Below are positions 30,583 to 39,398 of a stretch of 64,000 nucleotides of DNA, in pieces. The notes below the pieces were generated by a model that made no database searches, was not told the origin of the DNA, and saw only the letters and a program-made list of their open reading frames with translations. The stretch covers positions 434,001 through 498,000 of the forward strand of contig NZ_JANUEQ010000004.1 of assembly GCF_024807845.1 (NCBI RefSeq), read 5' to 3'. Each line of letters opens with the position of its first letter. Position 1 is the first letter of the stretch. The stretch is from Klebsiella sp. BIGb0407. GTDB lineage: Bacteria; Pseudomonadota; Gammaproteobacteria; Enterobacterales; Enterobacteriaceae. The position numbers and the translations under genes were made by a program.

Positions 30583-31545
30583 CTAAATATGAAAATCTCC
30601 ATCAAAGATAACCTGATCATCAAAGAGTAATATTCCTGATGAAAAAACCAAATCGAGATGATGGCTAGCTCTTTCTCCGCCCCCAAGGCCTAGATGCACT
30701 CCAGCATGACGCTCCTCAAAACTTGCGTTACGACCATGTAGATTAACATTTATGTTTGTACCGATTCCAAACTCCTCAATAACCCTATTCCCCTCACATT
30801 TATCTAAATATAAATTGATATCTTTTTCTAGTTTTTCATTTGTCGATTTAACAGATACAACTCTGCTCTGTTCTATTTCAATATCCAATATAGGATCAAT
30901 GATGCCGTATTTAATGGCAAAAGGAACCGTGCTTAAAAATGTCCCACCAAATTTTATTTTCCCTGATAAATCCAATACTCTAGTAGCCACTTCACCAGGC
31001 ATTAAATCATAGTGATTGCGACCATCCAGGCTTTTCCAGGATTGGTTATCAACGAGCGTTCCTTGTAACACGCCTCCAAAACCATCATGAAATGATATTT
31101 TCTTAGCATTCTTTGCAGCATGAATAATCTTTTCATTTCTAACAGATATAACTCCAATATCCTCAGAAAAGGCTTCTTTAAAAAACTCACCATATTCTCT
31201 AAGAAGTACAGATTTCTTCCAGTGCTCAGCCATTTTCTGTTTCAATGGCTGTATAAATTTAGGGCCATGAGGGCTTAAATCAGAACGAGTAGATGAATCA
31301 TACATAAAAATAAATAAATCACTTAGTTCAATATAATTATTTATTAACTCGGGATCTGAATTCTCAATATTAGCATACGTAAAAGTGTATGGGAGTTTTT
31401 TTGGGCAAAACTGAATAATAGATTTTGCGATTTCTTCCTGAGAGCAATCTGAGCCAATGAAAATATTATAAGTATCTTCATTTTTTTCTGTCATGGAAGG
31501 ATGATTACTAACGCACGCAAAAAAATTGCTAATACTATGTTCCAT
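30583..31545 (-). CDS. M29-like (aminopeptidase T/AmpS fold) protein
   Basis: A 320-residue protein, shorter than M29 aminopeptidases (about 410). The second half keeps their signature in order: MPGEVATRV (residues 182-190, compare LP.GEV.T), a glycine-strand K..GGTF, IEEFGIGTN (256-264), EERHAGVHLGLG (277-288) and SHHLDLV (294-300). Candidate metal ligands are E258, E278, H284, H296 and D298. The N-terminal half is poorly conserved. GAGG precedes the ATG. It lies 67 nt after the small peptide gene, with a hairpin between. It could trim the peptide or act as a peptide-binding scaffold. The function is inferred from context only. Confidence 0.65.
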   Translation of the reverse strand: MEHSISNFFACVSNHPSMTEKNEDTYNIFIGSDCSQEEIAKSIIQFCPKKLPYTFTYANIENSDPELINNYIELSDLFIFMYDSSTRSDLSPHGPKFIQPLKQKMAEHWKKSVLLREYGEFFKEAFSEDIGVISVRNEKIIHAAKNAKKISFHDGFGGVLQGTLVDNQSWKSLDGRNHYDLMPGEVATRVLDLSGKIKFGGTFLSTVPFAIKYGIIDPILDIEIEQSRVVSVKSTNEKLEKDINLYLDKCEGNRVIEEFGIGTNINVNLHGRNASFEERHAGVHLGLGGGERASHHLDLVFSSGILLFDDQVIFDGDFHI

Positions 31546-31582
31546 AAAATAACCTCAACTATAGAAATTTAACCATCAATAT

Positions 31583-31609
31583 AAATGGCGGGTAATAACC
31601 CCGCCATTT
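31583..31609 (-). terminator. Hairpin between peptide gene and M29-like gene
   Basis: AAATGGCGGG (31583-31592) and CCCGCCATTT (31600-31609) form a perfect 10-bp stem with a 7-nt loop, only 4 nt after the peptide stop. On the minus strand it is followed by ATATT, a weak U-rich tail, so read-through is likely. Such hairpins commonly set a high ratio of precursor to enzyme in peptide operons. Confidence 0.75.
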
Positions 31610-31612
31610 TCA

Positions 31613-31783
31613 TCAAGCCCAAAGTGATGTAGCAAATGGAATAACAGCACTCTCTTTCATCATATCAACCCAATCTTGATGTTGTTCCTCCTCCATCCAT
31701 TCTGCGATTGATAATTCACTACTTTGACAGTTTTCATTATTTTGATGAGTTTCATTATTTTTACAGTTATCTTTATTTTCCAT
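31613..31783 (-). CDS. Small peptide, candidate RiPP precursor
   Basis: A 56-residue peptide. The ATG at 31783 has AGAGG about 7 nt upstream; an upstream in-frame start adds nine residues without a ribosome site. The N-terminal part is rich in Asn, Lys and Glu with Cys7 and Cys19. The middle (SIAEWMEEEQHQDWVDMMKE, residues 25-44) is acidic and probably helical, like a leader. The tail SAVIPFATSLWA (45-56) is uncharged. There is no signal peptide and no double-glycine site. Its position before the hairpin, the M29-like and the GT9-like genes suggests it is modified by them. It could instead be an unrelated small protein. Confidence 0.6.
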   Translation of the reverse strand: MENKDNCKNNETHQNNENCQSSELSIAEWMEEEQHQDWVDMMKESAVIPFATSLWA

Positions 31784-31801
31784 TTTATTACCTCTATCAC
31801 A

Positions 31802-31822
31802 ATTAACCACCGATTGGTTAAT
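31802..31822. promoter_or_regulatory. Inverted repeat directly upstream of the peptide gene
   Basis: ATTAACCA (31802-31809) faces TGGTTAAT (31815-31822) with a 5-nt spacer, about 19 nt upstream of the peptide start. It could be an operator or an mRNA 5' hairpin. Confidence 0.45.
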
Positions 31823-32033
31823 ATCAAATTAATAATAAGGTATTTTTCAGATTACTGACAAAGAAGTAAAAACCGTGGTTTTTCTTCTTCGTAGTAATCG
31901 GTCGAAAATCAATGAATTGATTTGCCTTGTTTTTATTAGGTGAGCTACGTCTTGCTAGTGACAAAATAAGGATTGTCATCGCTATCAAAAATAAATCATT
32001 GTTTTATTATTACAACATAATAAAAAACCATTG

Positions 32034-32049
32034 CGTGATTGAGATCACA
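32034..32049. promoter_or_regulatory. CRP-like site in the peptide/Fn3 divergent region
   Basis: CGTGATTGAGATCACA matches the CRP core TGTGA-N6-TCACA at nine of ten conserved positions, with A/T-rich flanks. It lies 250 nt upstream of the peptide start and 355 nt upstream of the Fn3 gene. Catabolite control of either gene is possible. Confidence 0.55.
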
Positions 32050-32252
32050 ATTAAATATTATATGGCCAAAATAATTATAGTTGCATGAAGGTGGCAAGTG
32101 AAAGAATTCCGATGAGTTTATGAGGGTCAAGAATTCAGTCAGATAACCGGGAACAGGTTTTTTTCACGCTCAGATAAGTTGTATCCATCACCCATCATTG
32201 TCATCCAACAAACACCGTTATAAATATAAACAAACCAATTGTTACTATTGCG

Positions 32253-32309
32253 TAATAATCAAATGTAATTTTTAGCAACCTGAATGCTAAAACCCGCATT
32301 TGATTATTA
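32253..32309. repeat. 57-nt nested inverted repeat upstream of the Fn3 gene
   Basis: Outer arms TAATAATCAAATG (32253-32265) and CATTTGATTATTA (32297-32309) are exact reverse complements of 13 bp. Inside them TTTTAGCA (32270-32277) faces TGCTAAAA (32285-32292). The whole forms a two-part stem ending 95 nt before the Fn3 gene start, probably within its 5' leader. It has no coding content and no T run. The rest of 31823-32404 is AT-rich and shows nothing beyond this and the CRP-like site. Confidence 0.65.
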
Positions 32310-32404
32310 AATATCTGATGAGATAATCATGACGGAAAAATAATAAAAAAACACCTTATTCAGTCCCCCCTTAATAAAACAATCAATATAAAAAGGAAAA
32401 CCTG

Positions 32405-32704
32405 ATGACAATATCAACTACACCTCCGTCTATCCCCGCGTCCCCAACGGGTTTATATGCAGATGACATTACTTCGAACTCCTATAGCATACACTGGGAC
32501 TGCGCGGTAGATCACGCGGATGGCTCACAATATGTTTTGTACCAAAACGACAAAAAAGGTTTTGCTCTACTTCCAAATTCTCAAAACAGCATCACGCTGT
32601 ATAGCAAGCCCGCACAGACATATATTATTTATGTCACACATATGACTTCAGAGGGTGTGGAATCTTTGCCAAGTAATAAAATAAGCGTCACAACATTAGA
32701 TTAG
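32405..32704 (+). CDS. Single fibronectin type III domain protein
   Basis: A 99-residue protein that is essentially one Fn3 domain: PPSIPASPTGLYADDITSNS, then YSIHWDC, YVLYQNDKKGFALL, then TYIIYVTHMTSEGVESLPSN and KISVTTLD. The conserved Trp, Tyr and Leu of the beta-sandwich are present. No signal peptide or membrane segment is visible. AAAGGA precedes the ATG. It is divergent from the small peptide operon across a 620-bp regulatory region. Stand-alone cytoplasmic Fn3 proteins are unusual; a binding or partner role is possible. Confidence 0.75.
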   Translation: MTISTTPPSIPASPTGLYADDITSNSYSIHWDCAVDHADGSQYVLYQNDKKGFALLPNSQNSITLYSKPAQTYIIYVTHMTSEGVESLPSNKISVTTLD

Positions 32705-32724
32705 ATAATACATAGCATGACGGT

Positions 32725-32764
32725 TATACCTCTCATGGGTCGCCATAGGAGGTATTTCTACAAT
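32725..32764. terminator. Terminator hairpin, copy 2 of the 40-nt flanking repeat
   Basis: ATACCTCTCATGG (32726-32738) pairs with CCATAGGAGGTAT (32743-32755) around GTCG with one mismatch and one G-T pair. The repeat ends inside the dinB stop codon region. It resembles 28593-28632 in the same orientation, with a C-G to T-A change on both sides of the stem that preserves pairing. Confidence 0.7.
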
Positions 32765-33813
32765 CCAAGTACTAATTGCCGTTCCAGCTGCGGATCAAGT
32801 AAAGAGACATGTAATCCTACCAATCGTACGCCTCTTTCCCCACGACGTTGCTGCCAGAGCTGATACGCCTGATGAAGTAACTGGGCTTTATCAAGGGATG
32901 GCCAGTTATGTTCCTGGGTTGTAAGCTGAAAATCACTGAATTTAAGCTTCACCCCCTGTCGTGCTACCCGTAAATCCGGCCGTACTTTTGCCAGTCGGCG
33001 CTCCAGTTCCAAAAAGAGTTTTTCGATTATCGGTTCGCATTCAGACCAGTGATGGATATCGTCAGACAGCGTCCTCTCCACGCCAATCGACTTACGCAGG
33101 CGGTTGTTGTTAACGCTGCGCTCATCAATCCCCATACAGCGCTCCCGCAGCACGCGGCCCAGTTTACCAAAGCGTTTTAATAGCATGGCTAAATCCGCCT
33201 GCTGAATATCCGCTCCGGTACGTAAACCTAATTCTTCGAGTTTTTTAACCGTCACCTGACCCACGCCGGGTATTTTCCCGAGCGGTAAATTCGTCAAAAA
33301 ATCCGGAACCTCTTCTGGAGTAATCACATACTGGCCATTGGGCTTATTAAGGTCAGAGGCTATTTTGGCGAGAAACTTTACCGGAGCCACGCCCGCTGAA
33401 GCGGTCAGATTTAGCTCATCAAAGATGGTCTGGCGGATTTCACGCGCCATCAGGGTAGCGGAGCCCTGGCAGTGGGTGCTGTCAGTGACATCAAGGTAGG
33501 CTTCATCCAGCGACAGAGGTTCGATAAGCGAGGTATAACGGGAAAAAATTTCCCTGATATGCTGCGAGGCTTCTTTATAGGCATCAAAGCGGCCAGGAAG
33601 GAGTACCAGACCCGGGCAGAGCTTAAAGGCCATAGCCGTGGACATCGCGCTACGCACGCCATATTTACGCGCCGGGTAGTTCGCGGTACTGATAACACCA
33701 CGCTGCCTGGCACTGCCGCCAATCGCGATGGGGACATCTCGCAACTTGGGGTTATCGCGCATTTCTACCGCGGCATAAAAACAGTCCATATCGACATGAA
33801 TAATTTTACGCAT
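32758..33813 (-). CDS. dinB: DNA polymerase IV
   Basis: A 351-residue Y-family translesion polymerase, the same length as in E. coli. The catalytic acidic residues are in HVDMDCFYAAVE (residues 5-16) and SLDEAYLDVTD. The C-terminal ERQLVLGL resembles the beta-clamp binding tail. The start MRKIIHVD at 33813 is chosen by homology; an in-frame ATG five codons upstream is less likely. A LexA box lies 23 nt upstream, so it belongs to the SOS response. Confidence 0.96.
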   Translation of the reverse strand: MRKIIHVDMDCFYAAVEMRDNPKLRDVPIAIGGSARQRGVISTANYPARKYGVRSAMSTAMAFKLCPGLVLLPGRFDAYKEASQHIREIFSRYTSLIEPLSLDEAYLDVTDSTHCQGSATLMAREIRQTIFDELNLTASAGVAPVKFLAKIASDLNKPNGQYVITPEEVPDFLTNLPLGKIPGVGQVTVKKLEELGLRTGADIQQADLAMLLKRFGKLGRVLRERCMGIDERSVNNNRLRKSIGVERTLSDDIHHWSECEPIIEKLFLELERRLAKVRPDLRVARQGVKLKFSDFQLTTQEHNWPSLDKAQLLHQAYQLWQQRRGERGVRLVGLHVSLLDPQLERQLVLGL

Positions 33814-33835
33814 ATCCATCTCACCCACAATAATA

Positions 33836-33851
33836 CTGGATAAGTATACAG
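33836..33851. promoter_or_regulatory. LexA box of dinB
   Basis: CTGGATAAGTATACAG fits the SOS box CTG-N10-CAG exactly, with an AT-rich centre. It lies just upstream of dinB and matches the position of the E. coli dinB operator. Confidence 0.88.
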
Positions 33852-33991
33852 CACGATTTTATAACCTCATAGTCTTGCTTGCGAAAATCAACAGCAGTGA
33901 TAATGTGAGCGCAGCTCAGGCAATTTTCTCGCCCGGCCTCCTCTTGTCGTTCTGGCACCCAGTAACAGATTTATCAAGGAACCAACGTAGT

Positions 33992-34732
33992 ATGCGCAAG
34001 ATAGTACTCATTGCTGCGATGCTTTTGATGCCGTTTTTTGCATCAGCAAGCCAGCTTAATACTCCTGTTCCACAGACCACTAAAAGTAAAGAAATTCGCC
34101 AGCAGCTAATGGGCTCTCCGGTTTATATTCAAATATTTAAAGAAGAACGAGTCCTGGAACTTTGGGTAAAGATGGGTGCGCAGTACTCCCTGCTAAATAG
34201 CTATGATATCTGTAATTTTTCTGGCGGACTGGGGCCAAAAAGACGCGAAGGCGATTTTAAAAGCCCGGAAGGTTTTTATAATGTCGAACGTCGTCAGTTA
34301 AAACCTGACAGCCGTTACTATAAAGCGATGAACCTCGGCTTCCCGAATGAATACGACAAATTCCACGGCTATGAAGGGAAATATTTAATGATCCACGGAG
34401 CCTGTGTTTCCGTGGGATGTTATGCCATGACGGATACCGGAATTGATGAGATTTTCCAGTTTGTCACTGCCGCATTAATTTTTGGCCAGCCACAGGTGCA
34501 AATCGGTATTTTTCCTTTCCGTATGACCGATTCCAATATGGCTCGCCATAAATATTCTAACTACATTAAGTTCTGGGAAGAGTTAAAGCCGGGTTACGAC
34601 TATTTTGCCGCACACCATCAGCCACCGGCTGTGGCCATTGAAAGCGGCCGCTATATCGTGACGCCACCAGCAGCCGCTTCGGTTATCCAGCCTCAACTGG
34701 TATCAAACTACCAGCTCCCCGAGACAAAATAG
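33992..34732 (+). CDS. yafK: YafK/DpaA, YkuD-domain peptidoglycan-lipoprotein amidase
   Basis: A 246-residue periplasmic protein, the same length as E. coli YafK. The signal peptide is [19 protein letters not shown]. The L,D-transpeptidase-type YkuD domain has the motif [16 protein letters not shown], with catalytic Cys in SVGCYAMT. The E. coli enzyme (DpaA) cuts the bond between Braun lipoprotein and peptidoglycan. An AAGGA site precedes ATG 33992; a longer frame to 33875 has no support. Its 3' end overlaps the convergent yafJ by 30 nt. Confidence 0.93.
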   Translation: MRKIVLIAAMLLMPFFASASQLNTPVPQTTKSKEIRQQLMGSPVYIQIFKEERVLELWVKMGAQYSLLNSYDICNFSGGLGPKRREGDFKSPEGFYNVERRQLKPDSRYYKAMNLGFPNEYDKFHGYEGKYLMIHGACVSVGCYAMTDTGIDEIFQFVTAALIFGQPQVQIGIFPFRMTDSNMARHKYSNYIKFWEELKPGYDYFAAHHQPPAVAIESGRYIVTPPAAASVIQPQLVSNYQLPETK

Positions 34733-35470
34733 TACCGACTGACCTGGCTCGATTCTGTGCCAGGTTTCATTCGCCGTCAGTGGCTGGGTAGCGATAACGG
34801 TAACCACATCGTCCGGTGTGGTTTCTTCCTGGAAATTAATTTCTACATCGCGATCGATTAATTTTGCCGTGCCAAAGGGCGAACGGCGGGTTATCCAGAA
34901 CAGGTTAGTGGAGCAGAATGCCATCACATAACGGCCATCGGATAACAGCATATTAAAGACACCTTTCTCCCGCAGCTCTGATGCCAGCTCAGCAATATAA
35001 CGGAATACCGCCCCCATGTTACCTGGCGTACGTGGATAGCGCTGTGTGAGTTTATGCAATAGCCAGCAAAACGCCTGTTCGCTATCCGTCTCGCCTATCG
35101 GACGAAAGGAACCGGTATTAAGGCGGCGATAACCCTTTAACTGCCCGTTATGGGCATAGGTCCAGTTACGCCCCCAAAGCTCGCGGGTAAAGGGGTGGGT
35201 ATTTTCCAGCGCCACTTTACCACGGTTTGCCTGACGGATATGTGCCACGACTGAGCAAGACTTAATGGGATAGTCCTGTACCAGACGCGCGATAGGCGAA
35301 TGAAAACTGGGATTGGGATCTTTGAAGGTGCGGCAGCCTTTACCTTCATAAAAGGTAATACCCCAGCCATCTTTATGCGGACCGGTGCCTCCGCCTCGTT
35401 GTACCAGTCCGGTAAAACTGAAGCAGATATCCGTCGGTACATTAGCACTCATCCCGAGTAATTCGCACAT
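34703..35470 (-). CDS. yafJ: YafJ, class II glutamine amidotransferase-type hydrolase
   Basis: A 255-residue protein with the N-terminal nucleophile Cys2 ([21 protein letters not shown]) expected of Ntn class II glutamine amidotransferases. Other family blocks are [30 protein letters not shown] and TYAHNGQL. No synthase domain is attached, so it is a stand-alone hydrolase. GGGAG precedes the ATG. The order gmhA-yafJ is as in E. coli. Confidence 0.93.
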   Translation of the reverse strand: MCELLGMSANVPTDICFSFTGLVQRGGGTGPHKDGWGITFYEGKGCRTFKDPNPSFHSPIARLVQDYPIKSCSVVAHIRQANRGKVALENTHPFTRELWGRNWTYAHNGQLKGYRRLNTGSFRPIGETDSEQAFCWLLHKLTQRYPRTPGNMGAVFRYIAELASELREKGVFNMLLSDGRYVMAFCSTNLFWITRRSPFGTAKLIDRDVEINFQEETTPDDVVTVIATQPLTANETWHRIEPGQSVLFCLGELVV

Positions 35471-35580
35471 AGCTCATCTCCCATCGCAATAACCCAAAGG
35501 GGGCAAAAATAAGACAGACCGACAATTTTTATGGCGGGTAGTAAACATAACTGCCCGCTCAATAACACCTGCCGCAGGTG

Positions 35581-36162
35581 TTAGTCTTTCGCCATCTCTT
35601 TCTCAATCAGCAAGATTAAGATGTGAATGACTTTAATATGAACTTCCTGAATGCGATCTGCATAGCCAAAATGTGGCACACGAATTTCAATATCTGCAGA
35701 ACCGGCCATTTTTCCACCATCTTTGCCGGTCAGAGTAATAACTTTCATCCCCTTCTCACGCGCAGCGGTAATCGCTTTAATGACGTTAGCTGAATTTCCT
35801 GAAGTGGAGATCCCCAGTAATACATCACCTTTATGACCCACCGCTTCAATATAGCGGGAGAAGATGTGGTCATAACCAAAGTCATTACTCACACAGGAAA
35901 TATGGCTGACGTCTGAAATGGCGATTCCCGGATAACCTGGGCGGTTTTCACGGTAGCGTCCGGTGAGTTCTTCAGCAAAATGCATTGCATCACAGTGTGA
36001 ACCACCGTTACCGCAAGACAAGACTTTACCGCCAGCTTTAAAGCTTTCTGCCAGTAGCACAGCTGCCTGTTCAATATCCCGCAGATTTTTTTCATCATTC
36101 AGGAAATTCGACAGAGTTTCTGCTGCTTCATTTAATTCATTACGAATCAGATCCTGGTACAT
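35581..36162 (-). CDS. gmhA: Phosphoheptose isomerase
   Basis: A 193-residue SIS-domain enzyme that turns sedoheptulose 7-phosphate into glycero-manno-heptose 7-phosphate, the first step towards the heptose of LPS inner core. Motifs: [47 protein letters not shown] and [22 protein letters not shown]. The start [17 protein letters not shown] at 36162 with AAGGA upstream matches E. coli GmhA; the longer frame to 36243 is not supported. Confidence 0.96.
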   Translation of the reverse strand: MYQDLIRNELNEAAETLSNFLNDEKNLRDIEQAAVLLAESFKAGGKVLSCGNGGSHCDAMHFAEELTGRYRENRPGYPGIAISDVSHISCVSNDFGYDHIFSRYIEAVGHKGDVLLGISTSGNSANVIKAITAAREKGMKVITLTGKDGGKMAGSADIEIRVPHFGYADRIQEVHIKVIHILILLIEKEMAKD

Positions 36163-36354
36163 AGCGAGGTCCTTCAGCATTGATTGAAATTTACCGCGAA
36201 GAGTGTACCGGATCGCACCGAATGCGAGAAGCACCCAGCCCACAGTTCCTTCTGGTATCAGGAAATACCTGCACTAATTATGTGAGCAAGGTTGTAATTA
36301 CTTTGTAAACAGATTGCTAAAAGTCGCCATTTCCACTAAAACAGGTACATTCAA

Positions 36355-36370
36355 AGTGGTCAGACCTCCT
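36355..36370. promoter_or_regulatory. FadR-like operator of fadE
   Basis: AGTGGTCAGACCTCCT contains TGGTC-N-GACC, the core of the FadR operator, 20 nt before the fadE start. The right flank is imperfect. This would repress fadE until long-chain acyl-CoA is present. Confidence 0.55.
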
Positions 36371-36389
36371 ACAAGTAAGGAGCATCATT

Positions 36390-38834
36390 ATGCTAATTCT
36401 TAGCCTTGTCCTCACCCTTGTTCTGTTGGGTGTTCTGTTCTATCACCAGGTTAACCTGGTCCTGAGTGGCCTGCTGTTACTTGCCTGGACGGGCGCTCTC
36501 GCCGGACTGGCTATTTGGTCTGCATGGGCCCTGCTTCCGGTGGCAATAATCCTGTTCCCACTGGTGGTTACACCGTTACGTAAATCGCTGATTTCCGGTC
36601 AAGTATTCCAGGGATTTCGCAAAGCTCTCCCGACCATGTCTCGTACCGAAAAAGAAGCCATTGATGCCGGAACCACCTGGTGGGAAGGTCATCTTTTTCG
36701 CGGTAAACCAGAATGGGAAACGCTGCACAATTATCCTCAGCCGCAATTAACCGCTGAAGAGCAAGCCTTTCTCGATGGCCCGGTTGAAGAAGCCTGCCGC
36801 ATGGCGAATGATTTTGAAATTACCCATGAGCTAGCCGATTTGCCTCCTGAGTTATGGGCTCATCTGAAAAAACACCGTTTCTTCGCGATGATCATTAAAA
36901 AAGAGTACGGCGGCCTCGATTTTTCAGCCTATGCTCAGGCTAAAGTGCTGCAAAAACTCTCTGGCGTATCGGGCATACTCGCAATTACCGTCGGCGTACC
37001 TAACTCATTAGGTCCAGGCGAGCTGTTACAACATTATGGAACCGACGAGCAGAAAAACCATTATCTGCCGCGTCTGGCACGTGGCGAAGAGATCCCTTGC
37101 TTTGCCTTGACCAGCCCGGAAGCCGGTTCGGATGCCGGAGCAATACCGGACAACGGTATTGTCTGTATGGGTAACTGGCAGGGCCAGCAAGTGCTGGGAA
37201 TGCGCCTGAACTGGAACAAGCGTTATATCACCCTCGCCCCTATTGCCACGGTGTTAGGGCTGGCATTTAAACTGTCTGACCCGGATAAATTATTGGGTGA
37301 TACCGAAGACCTCGGCATTACCTGTGCGTTGATCCCGACACAAACACCGGGTGTTGAGATTGGTAAACGCCATTTTCCGCTGAACGTTCCCTTCCAGAAC
37401 GGGCCAACCCGGGGTAAAGATATTTTCGTCCCGATAGACTTTATTATTGGAGGCCCGGCAATGGCAGGCCAGGGCTGGCGTATGCTGGTTGAGTGCCTGT
37501 CGGTCGGACGCGGCATTACGCTGCCGTCGAATGCTACTGGCAGCCTGAAAAGCGTAGCTATGGCCACCGGCGCTTATGCCCATATTCGTCGCCAGTTTAA
37601 AATCTCGATTGGTAAGATGGAAGGTATCGAAGAGCCGCTGGCGCGTATTGCCGGTAATGCTTATCTGATGGATGCCGCTGCCTCACTGATTACCTACGGT
37701 ATTGTTCTGGGCGAAAAACCGGCCGTACTGTCGGCGATTGTGAAATATCACTGCACCCATCGCGGCCAGCGCGCCATTCTTGATGCGATGGATATTGTCG
37801 GCGGTAAAGGCATTATGCTCGGTAAGTCGAACTTTGTGGCACGAGCCTACCAGGGCGCACCTATCGCAATAACCGTCGAAGGGGCCAATATTCTGACTCG
37901 CAGCATGATTATCTTTGGCCAGGGGGCAATACGTTGTCATCCTTATGTACTGGAAGAGATGGCGGCTGCGCAAAGTAACTCACTGGATGCTTTTGATAAG
38001 CTGCTGTTTAAACATATCGGCCACGTCAACAGCAACCTGGTGCGTAGCCTGTGGCTGGGTATCACTAACGGCCTGACCAGCAGCAGCCCAACCCGGGATG
38101 CCACCCGTCGCTACTACCAGCACTTAAACCGCCTCAGCGCGAACCTGGCACTGTTATCGGATGTAGCCATGGCTGTGCTGGGCGGCAGCCTGAAACGCCG
38201 GGAACGCATTTCTGCCCGCCTCGGTGATGTCCTGAGCCAGCTCTATTTAGCCTCAGCGGTATTAAAACGTTATCAGGACGAAGGCCGTAACGAAGCGGAC
38301 TTACCTCTGGTGCACTGGGGAGTCCAGGACTCGCTCTATCAGGCCGAGCAAGCGATGGAAGACTTACTGGATAACTTCCCTAACCCTTGGGTCTCAGGGG
38401 CACTGCGGGCGGTGATATTCCCGCTGGGTCGTCGCTATAAAGCGCCTTCCGATAAACTCGACAGTCAGCTGGCCAAAATCATGCAAACCCCTTCAGCCAC
38501 GCGTTCACGTATCGGTCGCGACCAGTATCTGGCTGCAGTGGAAAATAACCCGGCTGGATTACTGGAAAGTGCGCTGCTGGATATTATGGCCGCCGAGCCG
38601 ATTCATCGCCGTATTTGCCAGGAAGTGGGTCATAGCCTGCCCTTTACTAACCTGGATATTCTGGCCAGAGAACAGCTGGCCGCTGGCATTATCACCGCAG
38701 AAGAAGCGAAGATCCTGACTCAGGCGGAAACCAGCCGCTTACGCAGCATTAACGTTGAAGAGTTTGATCCCAATGCGCTGGCAACCAGGCCGGTTACGGA
38801 GCCAGAGCAGGAGAAACAAACCGCAGCGGCTTAA
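36390..38834 (+). CDS. fadE: Acyl-CoA dehydrogenase FadE
   Basis: An 814-residue FAD enzyme for the first oxidation of fatty acid beta-oxidation. Two hydrophobic segments (about residues 1-70) anchor it to the inner membrane, as in E. coli. The dehydrogenase domain has [14 protein letters not shown], the block [21 protein letters not shown] and [13 protein letters not shown]. The C-terminal extension is typical of the FadE class. AAGGAG precedes the ATG. In E. coli yafV lies close by; here about 19.5 kb of extra DNA intervenes. Confidence 0.95.
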   Translation: MLILSLVLTLVLLGVLFYHQVNLVLSGLLLLAWTGALAGLAIWSAWALLPVAIILFPLVVTPLRKSLISGQVFQGFRKALPTMSRTEKEAIDAGTTWWEGHLFRGKPEWETLHNYPQPQLTAEEQAFLDGPVEEACRMANDFEITHELADLPPELWAHLKKHRFFAMIIKKEYGGLDFSAYAQAKVLQKLSGVSGILAITVGVPNSLGPGELLQHYGTDEQKNHYLPRLARGEEIPCFALTSPEAGSDAGAIPDNGIVCMGNWQGQQVLGMRLNWNKRYITLAPIATVLGLAFKLSDPDKLLGDTEDLGITCALIPTQTPGVEIGKRHFPLNVPFQNGPTRGKDIFVPIDFIIGGPAMAGQGWRMLVECLSVGRGITLPSNATGSLKSVAMATGAYAHIRRQFKISIGKMEGIEEPLARIAGNAYLMDAAASLITYGIVLGEKPAVLSAIVKYHCTHRGQRAILDAMDIVGGKGIMLGKSNFVARAYQGAPIAITVEGANILTRSMIIFGQGAIRCHPYVLEEMAAAQSNSLDAFDKLLFKHIGHVNSNLVRSLWLGITNGLTSSSPTRDATRRYYQHLNRLSANLALLSDVAMAVLGGSLKRRERISARLGDVLSQLYLASAVLKRYQDEGRNEADLPLVHWGVQDSLYQAEQAMEDLLDNFPNPWVSGALRAVIFPLGRRYKAPSDKLDSQLAKIMQTPSATRSRIGRDQYLAAVENNPAGLLESALLDIMAAEPIHRRICQEVGHSLPFTNLDILAREQLAAGIITAEEAKILTQAETSRLRSINVEEFDPNALATRPVTEPEQEKQTAAA

Positions 38835-38898
38835 TATCTACTGAATGGAGTACAAGCCTCAGTGGAACGAAGACTTACCTGAAAAGATTCAAACTAAA

Positions 38899-38930
38899 CT
38901 AACAAGGGTCCATATAAGGATCCTTGTTAG
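38899..38930 (+). terminator. fadE terminator hairpin
   Basis: CTAACAAGG (38899-38907) faces CCTTGTTAG (38922-38930); the stem extends inward to 13 bp with one G-T pair. No T run follows, so termination strength is uncertain. Confidence 0.6.
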
Positions 38931-38935
38931 TAGCC

Positions 38936-39060
38936 TCAACAGTTACCGAAGGGATATTTTTCACCTTTGATGAAATCCGTTATATCTTTGTCATATCCGT
39001 AAAAAATCACTCCTGGTAACTCCTTTGCAACACTCTGATTTATCCCCGGACACTGTTTTC
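38936..39060 (-). pseudogene. 3' remnant of an unknown gene
   Basis: On the minus strand a frame of about 38 codons reads CPGINQSVAKELPGVIFYGY followed by DKDITDFIKGEKYPFGNC and a stop at 38936-38938. It has protein-like composition but no start codon or ribosome site, and a stop lies just upstream. It looks like the tail of a gene lost when the insert between fadE and yafV formed. I do not recognise the family. Confidence 0.4.
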
Positions 39061-39398
39061 AGTACTGATGGCGTTACGCGATAACTAAGTTCTCCCTAAG
39101 TTACCCCACCTGAGCACCGCCGCGAGCGGCACGCTACATCACTATCATTTTTTCACACCGACTGTTTAGCTCAGTTCACAGTGACAGATTATCATCTTCA
39201 AATGGTAATTAAATATTCTCCAAACATCAGCCTTCAGGATATTTGTATAAAATTACGAGCACTGATTAAATACCAAAAAACGCCAATAAAATGTAAAGCA
39301 GATTGATTTAATTTTATAATAATCTAGATTTTTAAACCTTATATCGTCAGAACATATTCCGCTGAAGCATGCCTGAAATCAATAATCGAAGGTAATGT
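39061..39398. other. Intergenic region, nothing identified
   Basis: Non-coding by eye, becoming strongly AT-rich towards the ABC exporter gene. It should hold that gene's promoter. A GGT pseudo-ribosome site (GAAGGTA) precedes ATG 39399 by a few bases. Confidence 0.4.

Noticed and set aside
28638-32400. Prophage or integrative element in insert B
   Set aside because: No integrase, phage structural gene or tRNA attachment site; only a small transposase fragment.
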